From CAYLNK01 sp964384675 (GTDB taxonomy: Bacteria; Acidobacteriota; Thermoanaerobaculia; UBA5066): a stretch of 41,857 nucleotides of DNA. Location: NCBI GenBank assembly GCA_964384675.1, contig CAYLNK010000015.1, positions 1-41,857 of the forward strand. Direction: 5' to 3'. The notes below the pieces were generated by a model. It was not told the DNA's origin. It saw nothing but the letters and a program-made list of their open reading frames with translations, and searched no databases. Of the stretch, positions 25,939 to 34,324 are shown piece after piece. Every line of letters starts with the position of its first letter. The first letter of the stretch is position 1. The position numbers and the translations under genes were made by a program.

Positions 25939-27474
25939 ATGCTCCAGCTCGACTATCTCGGCAGCGACCTCCTGACCACGCTCGTCTTCCTGCCCTCGGT
26001 CGGGGCTCTCCTCATCGGTCTCGTCGGGCTCGTCGCCGAGGACGCCAGGAAGACGGTGCGGTGGATCGGCCTCGTCACGGCGGCCACCACGTTCGCCGTC
26101 TCGCTCAAGGCGCTCTTCGCGTTCGACGGCTCGACGGGCGGCATCGACGGCTTCAAGATCGACGCCCCGTGGCTCCCCCGCTTCGGCGTGCGGTACCTGA
26201 TGGCCGTGGACGGGCTCGCCCTGGCGCTGGTCCTCCTGACCACGCTCCTCACGCTCTGCGTCCTCCTGGTCGCCTCGGGCCAGAAGATCGACCGGTGGAA
26301 GGGCTACGTCGCGTCGTTCCTGGTCCTCGAGACCGGGATGCTGGGTAGCCTGGTGGCCCTCGACGCCATCCTCTTCTACGTCTTCTGGGAGCTGATGCTG
26401 ATCCCGATGTACTTCATCATCGGGATCTGGGGCGGCAAGCGGCGGATCTACGCCGCGATGAAGTTCTTCCTCTTCACCCTGGTCGGCTCGCTCCTGATGT
26501 TCGTCGCCATCCTGTTCTGCGGCGGCGTCCACCTGCGCTCGACCGGCCTCGCCAGCTTCTCGGTGCTCGACTGGACGAAGGCGGTCTCCTCGGGAGCCTG
26601 GGCGCTGGCCCCGGGCGCCGAGGCGCTCCTCTTCGGCGCCTTCGCCCTGGCCTTCCTCGTCAAGGTCCCGCTCTGGCCGCTCCACACGTGGCTCCCCGAC
26701 GCGCACGTCGAGGCGCCCACCGGCGGCTCGATCATCCTGGCCGGCGTCCTCCTGAAGCTCGGGACCTACGGCCTCATGCGCTTCGCGATCCCCCTCTTCC
26801 CCTCCGCCACCGTCCGCTTCACGCCTCTGATCGCGATCCTCTGCCTGATCGGCATCGTCTACGGCGCGTGGGTGGCGGCCGCCCAGAAGGACATGAAGAA
26901 GCTGGTGGCGTACTCGTCGGTCAGCCACCTGGCGCTCGTGGTCCTCGGCATCATGGCCGGCAGCGCCACGGCGCTCGCCGGCGCGGTCTTCCAGATGGTC
27001 GGGCACGGGCTCACGACCGGCCTCCTCTTCCTCCTCGTGGGTGTGCTGTACGAGCGCCGCCACACCCGTGAGATGGCGGACTACGGCGGTGTCGCCACGC
27101 AGGTCCCGGTCACGACGACGCTCTTCCTGATCGCCACGCTCGGCTCGATCGGGCTGCCGGGCCTGAACGGGTTCGTGGGCGAGTTCCTGCTCCTGGCCGG
27201 AGTCTTCAAGGTGAACGTCCTCTGGTGCGCGGTGGCCTCCACCGGTCTGATCCTGGGGGCCATCTACCTCCTCACCCTCGTTCAGAAGGTCTTCTGGGGC
27301 CCCGCGACCGTGGAGGCCAACCGTGGCCTCACCGACATCAACGGCTGGGAGCTGGCCGGCGCGCTTCCGATCACGATCCTGATCGTGGTCCTCGGCGTCT
27401 ATCCCGGGCCGCTCCTGAAGCTGATCCAGAGCTCGGCCGCGACGCTGACGCGAGCCAGCCTGATGCATCCGTGA
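25939..27474 (+). CDS. nuoM: NADH-quinone oxidoreductase subunit M
   Basis: A 511-residue antiporter-like subunit. Key stretches: FKIDAPWLPRFGVRYLMAVDGLAL, FYVFWELMLIPMYFIIGIWGG (Glu of TM5), LAFLVKVPLWPLHTWLPDAHVEAPTGGSIILAGVLLKLGTYGLMRF (Lys of TM7 and the broken helix), KDMKKLVAYSSVSHLALVVLGI and GLPGLNGFVGEFLLL. The ATG lies 4 nt after the nuoL stop, so they are coupled. All proton-path residues seem present. Confidence 0.97.
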   Translation: MLQLDYLGSDLLTTLVFLPSVGALLIGLVGLVAEDARKTVRWIGLVTAATTFAVSLKALFAFDGSTGGIDGFKIDAPWLPRFGVRYLMAVDGLALALVLLTTLLTLCVLLVASGQKIDRWKGYVASFLVLETGMLGSLVALDAILFYVFWELMLIPMYFIIGIWGGKRRIYAAMKFFLFTLVGSLLMFVAILFCGGVHLRSTGLASFSVLDWTKAVSSGAWALAPGAEALLFGAFALAFLVKVPLWPLHTWLPDAHVEAPTGGSIILAGVLLKLGTYGLMRFAIPLFPSATVRFTPLIAILCLIGIVYGAWVAAAQKDMKKLVAYSSVSHLALVVLGIMAGSATALAGAVFQMVGHGLTTGLLFLLVGVLYERRHTREMADYGGVATQVPVTTTLFLIATLGSIGLPGLNGFVGEFLLLAGVFKVNVLWCAVASTGLILGAIYLLTLVQKVFWGPATVEANRGLTDINGWELAGALPITILIVVLGVYPGPLLKLIQSSAATLTRASLMHP

Positions 27475-27496
27475 AGGCGAAGGAGCCAGTGAGACC

Positions 27497-28957
27497 GTGA
27501 CCGGCTTCGTATCCGTGACCTCGGGCGACTTCGCCGCGATCTCCTTCGAGATCGTCCTGGCCTGCGCCGGGATGCTGATCATCCTCCTCGATGCCTTCGC
27601 TCGCGGGACGAGGCCCTCGTTCCCGTACCTCACCCTGGCCGCGCTCGCGGCGGCGAACTTCTTCAGCCACTACACGCCCGGACCGGCGTTCTCGGGCTCG
27701 ATCGAGGTCTCCGAGCTAACCCGCTTCGTGGAGCTCCTTTCGGTGGGGGCCGCGGCGCTGGCGGTCCTGGGCGGCAGCGGGCTCCTCCGCGCCGACAAGA
27801 AGGACCAGGGGGAGCTCTACGCGCTCCTCCTCTGGACCGCTTCGGGCCTCACCCTGATGGTGAAGGGGAACGACCTCCTCGTCGTCTTCATCGGCCTCGA
27901 GCTGATGTCCCTCGGGCTCTACGTCCTGGCCACCTGGTATCGCGACGTCCCGGCCTCGACCGAAGCCGGCATGAAGTACTTCCTGATGGGCGCGCTCTCG
28001 TCGGCGTTCCTGCTCTTCGGCGTGGCGACGCTGTACGGCCGCCTCGGCTCGACCAACCTGACGAAGCTGCGAGACGTGAGCCTGGCCTCTCCGGCGCTCC
28101 TGCTCGACCCGATGGTCGTGGTCGCCCTGCTCATGATCATCGCGGCGCTCGGGTTCAAGCTCGCCCTGGTGCCGTTCCACGCCTGGGCGCCCGACGTCTA
28201 TCAAGGAATGACGACGCCCGGCGTGGCGTTCCTCTCGACCGCGCCGAAGGCCGGCGCGGCGATCGTCCTCATGCGGATCCTGGTCTCCGTCGCCCCGGCC
28301 GGGCTCGGGATGACCTGGCAGGGAGTTCTGTCGCTCCTCGCCGCGCTGTCGATCCTGTTCGGCAACGTCGTCGGCCTCGCCCAGCGCGACGTGAAGCGGA
28401 TGCTGGCGTACTCGGGCATCGCCCAGATGGGCTACGCCGCCATCGGCCTCGCCACGTTCAACGGCGCCGCCCTGGAGGGACTGCTGGTCTTCCTCGCCGG
28501 CTACCTCATCACGAACGCCGCCGCGTTCCTGGCCGTCGCCGCCCTCTCCAACGGCGAGCGCGAGCCGCATCTGCTGGCCGACCTGGCCGGCCTCGGACGC
28601 CGCAACCCGCTCCCCGCCACCGTGCTGACGCTCGCGATGATCTCGCTCGCCGGCGTTCCGCCCACCGTCGGCTTCATCGGGAAGCTGCTCGTTTTCAAGG
28701 CCGCGGTCGAGGCGAACCTCGTCTCTCTCGCGATCATCGGCGTCCTCGGGAGCCTGATCTCGGTCGGGTACTACCTCCGCGTCGTCTACATGCTCTGGAT
28801 GAAGGAGCCGTCCCGCGAGGTGAGCACACCGGCTGAAGACGTGATGTCGGGCGCCGCGTACTTCCTGACCTCGGCCGGCATGCTCGTCCTGGGGGTGCTG
28901 CCGGGCCCGCTCCTCGAGCTCGCACGGGCCGCCGCCGAGGCACTACCGCTGAAGTGA
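27497..28957 (+). CDS. nuoN: NADH-quinone oxidoreductase subunit N
   Basis: A 486-residue, 14-helix antiporter-like subunit starting with GTG 27497. Signature parts: ELMSLGLYVLATWYRD, EAGMKYFLMGALSSAFLLFGVATLYGRLGSTNL, ALGFKLALVPFHAWAPDVYQGMTTPGVAFLSTAPKAGAAIVLMRI, QRDVKRMLAYSGIAQMGYA and SLAGVPPTVGFIGKLLVFKAAV. It is the last complex I gene of the operon; rex follows after 10 nt. Confidence 0.97.
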   Translation: MTGFVSVTSGDFAAISFEIVLACAGMLIILLDAFARGTRPSFPYLTLAALAAANFFSHYTPGPAFSGSIEVSELTRFVELLSVGAAALAVLGGSGLLRADKKDQGELYALLLWTASGLTLMVKGNDLLVVFIGLELMSLGLYVLATWYRDVPASTEAGMKYFLMGALSSAFLLFGVATLYGRLGSTNLTKLRDVSLASPALLLDPMVVVALLMIIAALGFKLALVPFHAWAPDVYQGMTTPGVAFLSTAPKAGAAIVLMRILVSVAPAGLGMTWQGVLSLLAALSILFGNVVGLAQRDVKRMLAYSGIAQMGYAAIGLATFNGAALEGLLVFLAGYLITNAAAFLAVAALSNGEREPHLLADLAGLGRRNPLPATVLTLAMISLAGVPPTVGFIGKLLVFKAAVEANLVSLAIIGVLGSLISVGYYLRVVYMLWMKEPSREVSTPAEDVMSGAAYFLTSAGMLVLGVLPGPLLELARAAAEALPLK

Positions 28958-28967
28958 TGCGTCTCTC

Positions 28968-29597
28968 GTGAAGACGCGCCGGGAGACCGCCTCCGAGGCG
29001 ACGACCCACCGGCTCTCCCTCCTCCTCCGTTCGCTGCGCGCCGTGGAGACCGAGGGGATCCAGACGATCTCCTCGCAGGAGCTGGCGCGTCGCTTCGGCC
29101 TCAACTCCGCCCAGATCCGGAAGGACCTGGCGCTGTTCGGCGAGTTCGGCGTCCGGGGCGTCGGCTACCGGGTCCCGGACCTCAAGGCCCGCCTCCTGAC
29201 CCTGATGGGCCTCGACCGCACACGCCCCGTCGTGATCGTCGGCGCGGGCAACCTGGGCCAGGCGCTGGCCGACTCGCGCAACTTCAACGGAGAGTCGTTC
29301 CGCGTCGTGGCGCTCTTCGACGTCGACGGTCGGAAGATCGGCGGCCGGACGCGCAGCGGCATCCCGATCCTGGACGCCGCCGAGATCGGGGTCGAGGCGG
29401 CGCGGCTGGGCGCCGAGATCGGTGTCGTCGCGGTCCCCGCCGAGGCGGCCGCACGCACGGTCGACGCCCTGGCGCGAGCCGGCGTGAGGGCGATGCTGAG
29501 CTTCGCGCCGACGCCGATCGTGCCGCCCCCGGGCGTCACGGTGAAGACCGTCGACCTGACGCTCTTCCTCGAGAGCCTCAGCTTCCAGCTGGGCTGA
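28968..29597 (+). CDS. rex: Redox-sensing transcriptional repressor Rex
   Basis: A 209-residue repressor that senses the NADH/NAD+ ratio. An N-terminal winged helix (about 10-68) contains TISSQELARRFGLNSAQIRKDLALFGEFGVRGVGY. The Rossmann domain has VGAGNLGQAL (91-100), DVDGRKIGGRTRSGIPI and the C-terminal domain-swap helix (TLFLESLSFQLG). High NADH releases Rex from DNA. It starts with GTG 28968; the in-frame ATG at 28957 belongs to a blocked frame. It follows nuoN by 10 nt, and the operator-like site before nuoA implies feedback control of its own operon. Confidence 0.95.
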   Translation: MKTRRETASEATTHRLSLLLRSLRAVETEGIQTISSQELARRFGLNSAQIRKDLALFGEFGVRGVGYRVPDLKARLLTLMGLDRTRPVVIVGAGNLGQALADSRNFNGESFRVVALFDVDGRKIGGRTRSGIPILDAAEIGVEAARLGAEIGVVAVPAEAAARTVDALARAGVRAMLSFAPTPIVPPPGVTVKTVDLTLFLESLSFQLG

Positions 29598-29609
29598 CCG
29601 GCGTCCGCC

Positions 29610-32126
29610 TCAGTCGGCGGCCCAGAGCACGAGACCCATCTCGTTGACGTGCATCAGGTCCGGATGGACCGGCCGGAGCCTCACGGAGTAGCCGCGGCTG
29701 TCGTCCGCGGGCCGGGTGAGCGTGCCCTTGTAGGTGGCTCGGCCGTCCACCTCGCCGGCGAGAGCGAGCGGGAACGAGAACCCCTCGTCGACGACGCCGT
29801 CGGGGTCCATCGTCCCCTCGAACCAGTCGACCGAGACCTCCTCGCTGGTGAACCCGCCGAGCCGCACCTGGACCTCGACGTCGAACGCCGTGCCGGGAAC
29901 GAGCCGAGCGGGGTCGGACGGGACGATCTGGACGCCGATGAACCCGAGCTCGGGCCAGCGCTCCACGGTGCGGGCCTTCCACGCGGCGAGCGCCCGGGCG
30001 CGGGCATGGCCGTCCGCGGCGAGGGTACGCGCCCGGTCGGCCGCGGGCAGGTACGATTCGGTCAGGTAGTCGGCGAGCATCCGGTCCGTCGAGTAGAGGG
30101 TCGCGAGAGTGGACGCGGCCCCGACCATCCGGTCGACCCAGCCGTCGGGCCGGCCCGCCGGGTCGCCCCCGCGGCGGTCGTAGAAGAGCGGCACGACCTC
30201 GTTCTCGAGCTGGTCGTAGAGCGCGGCCGCCACCTCGTCGTCGCCCCGCGAGTCGATGCCGTCCCCGATCGTGAAGCCGTTACCGGCGCGCGGCGCCTCG
30301 TCCCACCAGCCGTCCAGGACCGACAGGTTCAGGACGCCGTTCATCGCCGCCTTCATCCCCGACGTGCCCGACGCCTCCATCGGACGGCGCGGGTTGTTCA
30401 GCCAGACGTCCGAGCCCGCGACCAGGAATCGCGCGAGCCTCATGTCGTAGTCCTCGAGGAGGACCACGCGGCCGTCCAGCTCGGGCCGCTGGGCGAGCTC
30501 GCCGACGCGCCGGATGAAGTCCTTCCCGGCGGCGTCCTTCGGATGGGCCTTGCCGGCGAAGACGAGCTGCACCGGCCGCCCCGGGCTCGAGAGGATCCTC
30601 GCCAGCCGGGCCGGGTCCTGGAAGACGAGCGTCGCGCGCTTGTAGGTGGCGAAGCGCCGGGCGAACGTGATCGTGAGCGCCGACGGGTCGAGAAGGCGGT
30701 ACGCCGCCTCGATCTCCACGTCCGGCGCGCCCCGTCGACGGCGCGACGCCGCGGTGCGCTCGCGGACCTCGTTCACCAGGTCGGCGCGAAGCGCTTCGTG
30801 CCGCCGCCACAGCTCCTCCCGGTCGACGGCGTCCGGCGCGCCGGCGACGTCCAGCTCGGCGATCGAAGGCGCCGTCCAGGTGGACGGGTGGACGCCGTTC
30901 GTGACGGCGACGATCGGGATCTCCGAGACGGGCGCCTCCGGGAAGACGCCGCGCCAGAGCCGGCGCGATACGGTGGCGTGGAGCTTCGAGACGCCGTTCA
31001 CGCGCGAGGAGAGGCGGAGCCCGAGCACCGCCATCGAGAAGGACTCGTGGGTGTCCTCCGGCACCTGGCGACCGAGGCCGAGGAACTGCTCGAAGGTGAT
31101 GCCGAGCCCGTCGATCTCCTCGGCGAAGTACTTCCGAACGATCTCCGGCGTGAAGAGGTCGATCCCCGCCGAGACCGGCGTGTGGGTGGTGAAGACGTTC
31201 CCCGCGCGGGTCGCCTCGACGGCCTCCTCGAACGAGAGGCCGTGGTCGGCACGGGCACGCCGGATCCGCTCGATGGAGAGGAACGTCGCGTGGCCCTCGT
31301 TGGCGTGGCACACGGTCGGGATCAGATCCGCCAGCTCCAGCGCGCGGAACCCTCCGATCCCGAGCACCATCTCCTGCTTGATCCGCGTCTCGGCGTCGCC
31401 GCCGTAGAGCCGGCTCGTGATCTCGCGGTCGACGGCCGTGTTCATCGGCAGGTGCGAGTCGAGGAGGAGGAGCGGCACCCGGCCGACCTGCACGCGGCGA
31501 ACCAGGATGTGGACGTCGCGCGTACCGATCCGGACGGTCACGATCGGCGCGACGCCCGAGGGCGGAGCCAGGAGCCCGATCGGGAGGTCGTCGGGGTCTA
31601 CGATCGGGTAGCTCTCCCGCTGGCGCGAGTCCGCGGTCAGCATCTGGCGAAAGAAGCCCTCCCGATAGAACAGTCCGACCGCCACGAGCGGGACGCCGAG
31701 GTCCGACGCCGATTTCAGGTGATCGCCCGCGAGCACGCCGAGCCCGCCCGAGTAGATCGGGAGGACCTCGGTGAGACCGAACTCCGCGCAGAAGTAGGCG
31801 ATCCGCTCGCCGCGCGACCGGAAGAGGCGCGCGCCCTCGACGGACGGCTCCCGCCCGTCCTCGGCGACGAGCGCGGCGAACACGGCGCCGAGCCGGCCCA
31901 CGTAGTCCGAGGAAGCGCCGAGCGCCTCGAGCCGGGCGGGATCGACGATCCGGAGCAGCTCCAGCGGGTTCCCTCCGGCCGAATCCCAGGCCTGAGGGTC
32001 GAGATCACGGAAGAGCCGACGTACCTCGTGGCGAAAGGACCAGCGGAGGTCGTAGGCGAGGGGACGGAGGGCGGAGAGGGATTCCGGCAGTCGAGGCGCG
32101 GCTCGATACGTTCCGAGAGGTCGCAT
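29610..32126 (-). CDS. glgP: Alpha-glucan phosphorylase (GT35, DUF3417-type N-terminus)
   Basis: An 838-residue enzyme that phosphorolyses glycogen or maltodextrin to glucose-1-phosphate. The N-terminal DUF3417 region contains LRPLAYDLRWSFRHEVRRLFRDLDPQAW. The phosphorylase core has IAYFCAEFGLTEVLPIYSGGLGVLAGDHLKSASDLGVPLVAVGL, CHANEGHATFL, TTHTPVSAGID, VTNGVHPSTW, FARRFATYKRATL and FAGKAHP. The PLP lysine is in PMEASGTSGMKAAMNG at about residue 592. The length and N-terminus match the Thermus-type phosphorylases, not the 800-residue E. coli GlgP. Single gene, convergent with rex (12-bp gap). Confidence 0.96.
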   Translation of the reverse strand: MRPLGTYRAAPRLPESLSALRPLAYDLRWSFRHEVRRLFRDLDPQAWDSAGGNPLELLRIVDPARLEALGASSDYVGRLGAVFAALVAEDGREPSVEGARLFRSRGERIAYFCAEFGLTEVLPIYSGGLGVLAGDHLKSASDLGVPLVAVGLFYREGFFRQMLTADSRQRESYPIVDPDDLPIGLLAPPSGVAPIVTVRIGTRDVHILVRRVQVGRVPLLLLDSHLPMNTAVDREITSRLYGGDAETRIKQEMVLGIGGFRALELADLIPTVCHANEGHATFLSIERIRRARADHGLSFEEAVEATRAGNVFTTHTPVSAGIDLFTPEIVRKYFAEEIDGLGITFEQFLGLGRQVPEDTHESFSMAVLGLRLSSRVNGVSKLHATVSRRLWRGVFPEAPVSEIPIVAVTNGVHPSTWTAPSIAELDVAGAPDAVDREELWRRHEALRADLVNEVRERTAASRRRRGAPDVEIEAAYRLLDPSALTITFARRFATYKRATLVFQDPARLARILSSPGRPVQLVFAGKAHPKDAAGKDFIRRVGELAQRPELDGRVVLLEDYDMRLARFLVAGSDVWLNNPRRPMEASGTSGMKAAMNGVLNLSVLDGWWDEAPRAGNGFTIGDGIDSRGDDEVAAALYDQLENEVVPLFYDRRGGDPAGRPDGWVDRMVGAASTLATLYSTDRMLADYLTESYLPAADRARTLAADGHARARALAAWKARTVERWPELGFIGVQIVPSDPARLVPGTAFDVEVQVRLGGFTSEEVSVDWFEGTMDPDGVVDEGFSFPLALAGEVDGRATYKGTLTRPADDSRGYSVRLRPVHPDLMHVNEMGLVLWAAD

Positions 32127-32180
32127 AGACGCGGCGGAGGATACCCGAGGAAAACCCGTCGGGGGCGCGGCCCGAAGGCG

Positions 32181-32651
32181 TCACCGCATCCTTCGGACGG
32201 TCTTCAGCTCGGCGTCCCGTTCGGCGATGTGGGGGTCGTACGGGCGGTAGCGCGCCACGTCGGGCACCTCGCGGTACTCCGCGTCGCAGCGGTAGCAGAT
32301 CACCACCTGGGGCACCCGGTGCGCGTAGAGACGATCCGCGACGACGAAGAGGAGGAGCACGGGGACGAGCCAGACACCGCCGAACCTGAAGGCCGCCGCG
32401 AGGGCGGCGCACGCTCCGACCGAGAGGACGAGGCAGCCGAGCCGCTGGTCGAAGTCCTTCTGCGCGAAGAACGCCGCATGGCCGCAGTGCGAGCAGCGCT
32501 CGATCCCGGTCCCGTCGAGCATCGCGTCGGAGTGGGCGTACGAAAGCGGCTCGTGACCGGCCGCACAGCGCACCTCGCCGCTCGGGCTCGCCGCCGCGTC
32601 CGGGAGCGGCAGCCGCTCGAAGCAGGTCCGGCAGAAGAGCGATACGTTCAG
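32181..32651 (-). CDS. Zinc-ribbon membrane protein, start uncertain
   Basis: The frame encodes FCRTCFERLPLPDAAASPSGEVRCAAGHEPL, then ERCSHCGHAAFFAQKDFDQRLGCLVLSV, with paired CxxC motifs typical of zinc ribbons. Two transmembrane helices follow (CLVLSVGACAALAAAF and VWLVPVLLLFVVADRLYA), then VICYRCDAEYREVPDVARYRPYDPHIAERDAEL. The only standard start in frame is GTG 32573, which would cut off the first CxxC. The conserved-looking N-terminus would need the CTG at 32651, overlapping the stop of the upstream gene as CTGA. Function unknown. It is cotranscribed with the membrane protein gene before it. Confidence 0.7.
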   Translation of the reverse strand: MNVSLFCRTCFERLPLPDAAASPSGEVRCAAGHEPLSYAHSDAMLDGTGIERCSHCGHAAFFAQKDFDQRLGCLVLSVGACAALAAAFRFGGVWLVPVLLLFVVADRLYAHRVPQVVICYRCDAEYREVPDVARYRPYDPHIAERDAELKTVRRMR

Positions 32652-33463
32652 ACCGGCAGCCCCGAGCGCAGCGTCAGGTACGACGCCAGGAGCTCCCCGA
32701 CCATCACGAAGACCACCGCGACGTAGAGGAGCCCCGTCGCCGCCTGGTTCGACCGCATCCGCGCCGTCTTCACGACGAACGGCGCGAGCGCCACCGGGGC
32801 CGCGAGCCCCCAGAGCACGCGCGACCAGAAGAAGAGCCCGTCGCGCAGCGGGTCGACGAGGGCTTCACGCGCCAGGCCCGCGTCTCCCGCGGAGGTGCCC
32901 GCGAGGACGCCGAGGGCCAGGATCGCGAAGAGGGCGCGGAGCGTCGCCAGCGCGGCGAAGGCTTCGCTCCCCCGCACGAGGAGCTGGAACGGCAGCTCCT
33001 TCGAGACGAGGTACCAGTGCCCGAGGTTCATGGCCCAGACCACGGCGCCGAAGAGGAGCGCGCCGAGCGCGAGGCCGGCGACCAGCCACGTGGCGCCCAG
33101 GCCCCGGCTCGAGAGCGGCGCAACGAGGGCCCGGGACCCGAGCAGGAGGAGCCCGGCCGCCACACCCGGGAGGAGCACGACCCGAGCCGCTCCGACCCGG
33201 CCGCCGCGCGCGAGCACGGTGTGGACGGCGAGGGAGCCGCCGAAGACGACGACGAGAGGCATCGCGTGGAGCCCCGGAGAGTCGCGCAGCAGGAGGCCGG
33301 TCCGCCCCGACGCCAGCGCTCCGAGCACGAGGCACGGCAGCGCGAGGACGCCATGGAGCGCGAAGAAGCCGCCTCCGAGCTCGCGTCCCGGAGTCACCAG
33401 GTTGAAGAACGCCAGCCCCACCGCCAGCTGCAGCAGGGTCAGGGCGAGGAGATCGACGAGCAC
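32648..33463 (-). CDS. Polytopic membrane protein of unknown function
   Basis: A 271-residue very hydrophobic protein with about eight transmembrane helices and few charges. Distinct parts are the GREL near the end of TM1, GHWYLVSKELPFQLLVRGSEAF mid-protein and RSNQAATGLLYVAVVFVMVGELLASYLTLRSGLPV at the C-terminus. The motif MNLGHWYL with His in a helix, and the last helices, recall quinol- or heme-related membrane proteins, but I cannot name a family. It overlaps the zinc-ribbon gene at its 3' end. The palindrome at 33484-33549 lies 20 bp upstream of its start. Confidence 0.82.
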   Translation of the reverse strand: MLVDLLALTLLQLAVGLAFFNLVTPGRELGGGFFALHGVLALPCLVLGALASGRTGLLLRDSPGLHAMPLVVVFGGSLAVHTVLARGGRVGAARVVLLPGVAAGLLLLGSRALVAPLSSRGLGATWLVAGLALGALLFGAVVWAMNLGHWYLVSKELPFQLLVRGSEAFAALATLRALFAILALGVLAGTSAGDAGLAREALVDPLRDGLFFWSRVLWGLAAPVALAPFVVKTARMRSNQAATGLLYVAVVFVMVGELLASYLTLRSGLPV

Positions 33464-33483
33464 CGCGCGGGAGTGTACCTCTC

Positions 33484-33549
33484 CACGGGGTCAGGTCTCG
33501 CTTTTCTATTCTAGCCGGCTAGAATAGAAAAGCGAGACCTGACCCCGTG
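33484..33549. repeat. Perfect 66-bp palindrome (REP-like)
   Basis: Two 33-bp arms are exact reverse complements with no spacer, centred at 33516/33517 in CTAGCC|GGCTAG. Each arm begins CACGGGGTCAGGTCTCG and ends with an A/T-rich part (TTTTCTATTCTAG). It begins 2 bp after the ABC ATPase stop (33552) and ends 20 bp before the membrane protein start. A cruciform or long RNA hairpin would form. The arm tip ACCTGACCCC recurs at 8533-8542. This type of palindrome is usual for REP elements spread by RAYT (IS200/IS605-related) transposases; none is in the window. Confidence 0.92.
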
Positions 33550-33551
33550 CC

Positions 33552-34292
33552 TCAGGCGGCGGAGCCCTCGAGGGCGGACTTCTTGGCTCGGGCCACGGCC
33601 TCGGCCCGGCTCGAGTCGTTCGGGCGGTCGTCGGAGATGCGTCCGTCGCGGATCCGGATGATCCGGCTGGCGTGCGCCGCGATGTCCTCCTCGTGGGTGA
33701 CGACGAGGATCGTGTTGCCGGCCTGGTTGAGGCTGCGGAAGAGCGCCATGATCTCGTCGCCGGTCTGCGAGTCGAGGTTCCCGGTCGGCTCGTCGGCGAG
33801 GAGGAGCGACGGCCCGGTCACGAGGGCGCGGGCGATGGCGACGCGCTGCCTCTGGCCGCCCGACAGCTCGTTCGGCTTGTGGTGCGAACGGTCGGTCAGG
33901 TTCACCTGCGCGAGCGCCCGCTCGGCCCGCTCGCGCCTTTCCCGGCGCGGCAGGCCGGCGTAGACGAGGGGGAGCTCGACCTGCTCGAGCGCGCTCGTGC
34001 GCGGGAGCAGGTTGAAGGTCTGGAAGACGAACCCGATCTCCTTGTTGCGGATCCGCGCCAGCTCGTCGTCGTCCATGTCCTGGACGAGCGTGTCGTTGAG
34101 CCGGTACGCGCCGGCGCTCGGCGTGTCGAGGCAGCCGATGAGGTTCATCAACGTCGATTTGCCCGAGCCCGACGGACCCATGATCGCCACGTACTCGCCA
34201 CGGTCGATCGAGAAGGTGACGCCGCGGAGGGCCCGGACCTTCTCCTCGCCCACCTCGTACGTCTTCTCGATCTCCTTCATCTCGATCAGCAT
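33552..34292 (-). CDS. MacB/LolD-type ABC transporter ATPase
   Basis: A 246-residue ATPase. Walker A is GPSGSGKS (39-46), Q-loop FQTFNL, signature LSGGQRQRVAIARAL, Walker B LLLADEPTGNLDS and H-loop THEEDIAAHASRIIRIRDGRI. The sequence 'IRNKEIGFVFQTFNLLPR' and 'DEPTGNLDS' place it with MacB/LolD/FtsE-like exporters. It follows the Yip1 gene by 32 bp in the tolC-yip1-ATPase operon, so it probably powers export or lipoprotein extraction with TolC. The usual FtsX-like permease and HlyD adaptor genes are not adjacent; the gene ends at the palindrome. Its start has GGAG 9 nt upstream. Confidence 0.94.
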   Translation of the reverse strand: MLIEMKEIEKTYEVGEEKVRALRGVTFSIDRGEYVAIMGPSGSGKSTLMNLIGCLDTPSAGAYRLNDTLVQDMDDDELARIRNKEIGFVFQTFNLLPRTSALEQVELPLVYAGLPRRERRERAERALAQVNLTDRSHHKPNELSGGQRQRVAIARALVTGPSLLLADEPTGNLDSQTGDEIMALFRSLNQAGNTILVVTHEEDIAAHASRIIRIRDGRISDDRPNDSSRAEAVARAKKSALEGSAA

Positions 34293-34324
34293 GTTCGGTG
34301 CTCCGATGCCAATAGAAAATCGTC

